The position numbers and the translations under genes were made by a program. A DNA stretch of 64,000 bases, from positions 5,084,001 through 5,148,000 of the forward strand of contig NZ_JAJJMO010000001.1 in NCBI RefSeq assembly GCF_020905345.1. The letters are read 5' to 3'. The notes below the pieces were generated by a model. The model saw nothing but the letters and a program-made list of their open reading frames with translations, ran no database searches and was not told where the DNA came from. The stretch comes from Flavobacterium pisciphilum (lineage in GTDB: Bacteria; Bacteroidota; Bacteroidia; Flavobacteriales; Flavobacteriaceae). Shown in pieces: positions 62,869 to 64,000 of this stretch (positions are counted from its first letter, which is position 1; the number at the start of each line of letters is the position of its first letter).

Positions 62869-63753
62869 ATGACAAATACTCCATTTAAAGGGGTTATCGC
62901 TTATCCGATTACTCCATTTGATAAAAATGAAAAAGTAGATATTAAACTGTACAAAAAATTATTAGAAAGATTAATTGTCTCTGGTTCTCATGGTGTAGCT
63001 CCACTAGGAAGTACAGGTGTAATGCCGTATTTAACAGATGATGAGAAAGAAGGGATTACAGAAGCAACAATACAGCAAGTTAATGGTAGAGTTCCTGTTT
63101 TGGTTGGCGTATCTAACTTAACAACAGAAAGAACTATTCATCATGCTAAGTTTGCTGAAAAAGCGGGTGCCGATGCGGTTATGATTATTCCTATGAGCTA
63201 TTGGAAATTGACGGATGATGAGATTATTAAGCATTTTGATGCAGTTGCCAAACACATCTCGATACCGATTATGGCTTATAATAATCCGGCAACTAGTGGT
63301 GTAGATATGTCTCCAGCTCTATTGAAAAAAATTCTTGAAATCCCAAATGTAACCATGATTAAGGAAAGTTCTGGTGATGTACAAAGAATGCATTATTTAA
63401 AGCGGGAATTGGGCGATGATGTTGCTTTTTATAATGGTTCAAATCCGTTGGCATTGGCAGCATTTTCTGCGGGGGCGACTGGATGGTGTACTGCTGCGCC
63501 AAATTTAATTCCGGAACTAAACTTAGGTCTATATAATGCAATTCAGAAAAATGATTTAAAAGAAGCTCAAAAGGTGTTTTATAAGCAATTGAATCTTTTA
63601 AAATTGATTGTAAACAAAGGGTTGCCACGAACAATTAAGGCAGGTTTGAAAATTCAGGGAATCGACGCTGGGTTTTTAAGAAGCCCATTAAAACCATTGT
63701 CTGAAATCGAAATAGCTGAAATGGAATTGATTTTTAAAGAATTAGAACTATAA
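62869..63753 (+). CDS. Dihydrodipicolinate synthase/N-acetylneuraminate lyase family protein
   Basis: The 294-residue TIM-barrel class I aldolase has Lys165 (VTMIKESSGD) as the Schiff-base residue and Tyr137 (IMAYNNPATSG) as the proton relay. GSTGVMPYLTDDEK replaces the GTTGE motif of true DapA, with Met/Pro in place of Glu, which argues for a different pyruvate- or keto-acid-linked reaction. It probably works with the cupin in one catabolic step under MocR control. It is not the lysine-synthesis enzyme with any certainty. Confidence 0.9.
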   Translation: MTNTPFKGVIAYPITPFDKNEKVDIKLYKKLLERLIVSGSHGVAPLGSTGVMPYLTDDEKEGITEATIQQVNGRVPVLVGVSNLTTERTIHHAKFAEKAGADAVMIIPMSYWKLTDDEIIKHFDAVAKHISIPIMAYNNPATSGVDMSPALLKKILEIPNVTMIKESSGDVQRMHYLKRELGDDVAFYNGSNPLALAAFSAGATGWCTAAPNLIPELNLGLYNAIQKNDLKEAQKVFYKQLNLLKLIVNKGLPRTIKAGLKIQGIDAGFLRSPLKPLSEIEIAEMELIFKELEL

Positions 63754-63778
63754 GGAGCTAACTATTGAATGTTTTTTA

Positions 63779-63894
63779 ACCGCAAAGGGTACAATTTTTT
63801 TTATGTGTGTGATTTTGTAAAATTGCAAAGTTCATAGCGCTTTGTTTTTTATCAACGATGTGCACTTTATGTAAATTTTTGTATGCTTTGCGGT
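63779..63894. repeat. Inverted repeat element ACCGCAAAG...CTTTGCGGT
   Basis: ACCGCAAAG (63779-63787) is exactly complementary to CTTTGCGGT (63886-63894). The spacer holds further GCAAAG/CTTTG words (TTGCAAAGTTCA, GCGCTTTG). Such intergenic elements recur in this window near 57180 and 59140 in shorter form. Confidence 0.6.
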
Positions 63895-63934
63895 AAAATT
63901 TTTAGGCATTTCTGGTCTCATATCAAACTTAAAA

Positions 63935-63963
63935 TTGCGACTGAGAAAAAATAACTACTTTTG
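63935..63963 (+). promoter_or_regulatory. Promoter of the right-edge gene
   Basis: TTG (63935-63937), an 18-base spacer and TACTTTTG (63956-63963) fit the consensus. The ATG follows after only 4 bases, the same geometry as at pyrE. Confidence 0.75.
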
Positions 63964-63967
63964 CAAA

Positions 63968-64000
63968 ATGAATAAGAAACACCATTCGAATAATATACTT
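63968..64000 (+). CDS. Start of a gene cut by the window edge
   Basis: Eleven codons are visible (MNKKHHSNNIL) and the frame is open to the end. Too little is present to identify it. The promoter immediately upstream supports a real start. Confidence 0.5.
   Translation, partial: MNKKHHSNNIL

Noticed and set aside
62869..63753. Calling the lyase dapA
   Set aside because: The GTTGE motif is altered (GSTGVMP) and the gene is tied to a MocR/cupin unit, so lysine synthesis is not supported.

Overview
The window looks like a Flavobacterium (Bacteroidota) chromosome segment. It is AT-rich and has a SusC/SusD pair with a triple-tyrosine-type regulator. Its promoters carry the Bacteroidota -7 box TAnnTTTG, often with an upstream TTG/TTTG, and there are almost no Shine-Dalgarno sequences. 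Several starts are best explained by TTG, and lipoproteins and AQ-type signal peptides are common. No rRNA, tRNA, CRISPR array, transposase or phage module was seen. The left edge cuts acetate kinase and the right edge cuts a gene with only 11 codons visible.

1-16.8 kb is a polysaccharide utilisation locus and its neighbours. A membrane-spanning beta-propeller/LuxR-HTH regulator precedes susC, susD, a GH144-type beta-1,2-glucanase, an alpha/beta hydrolase and a GH3 beta-glucosidase. A terminator separates these from a GDPD-family phosphodiesterase, a GH43-discoidin-FnIII lipoprotein and an M28 peptidase. I read the locus as a beta-1,2-glucan system. The esterase and the phosphodiesterase suggest the target could be decorated glucans such as osmoregulated periplasmic glucans of other bacteria.

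16.9-30.2 kb holds small regulated units. An SDR gene and a MarR gene share a palindromic operator candidate. A six-gene minus-strand operon (membrane protein, YiiX-like hydrolase, winged-helix regulator, COQ4-like protein, membrane protein, CreD) has two copies of one inverted repeat. Next come kdsA with an outer-membrane barrel protein, then a TetR unit with two matching operators. An operon pairing an AGMO-like hydroxylase with lysoplasmalogenase points to ether-lipid cleavage. clpS and prmA follow.

30.3-43.2 kb carries an unrecognised secreted two-gene unit, a DUF349 protein, a GH1 glycosidase, a TPR-aroE pair, a structured intergenic element that may be a small RNA, a class III aminotransferase and an OstA-like protein.

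43.4-54.4 kb holds an alpha-amylase lipoprotein, a lipoprotein superoxide dismutase, a membrane/lipid block (acyl-CoA-binding protein, psd, cdsA, LUD protein, ftsH, rsfS), birA, a 0.65-kb repeat-rich spacer, an SRPBCC protein, and divergent pyrE/NUDIX genes whose promoters lie inside each other's coding sequence.

54.5-64 kb holds a surface protein with NVGIGT repeats, small unknowns (one resembling an isolated TonB plug), an M14 carboxypeptidase, a PQQ-type sugar dehydrogenase flanked by related repeats, and a MocR regulator divergent from a cupin and a DapA-family lyase.
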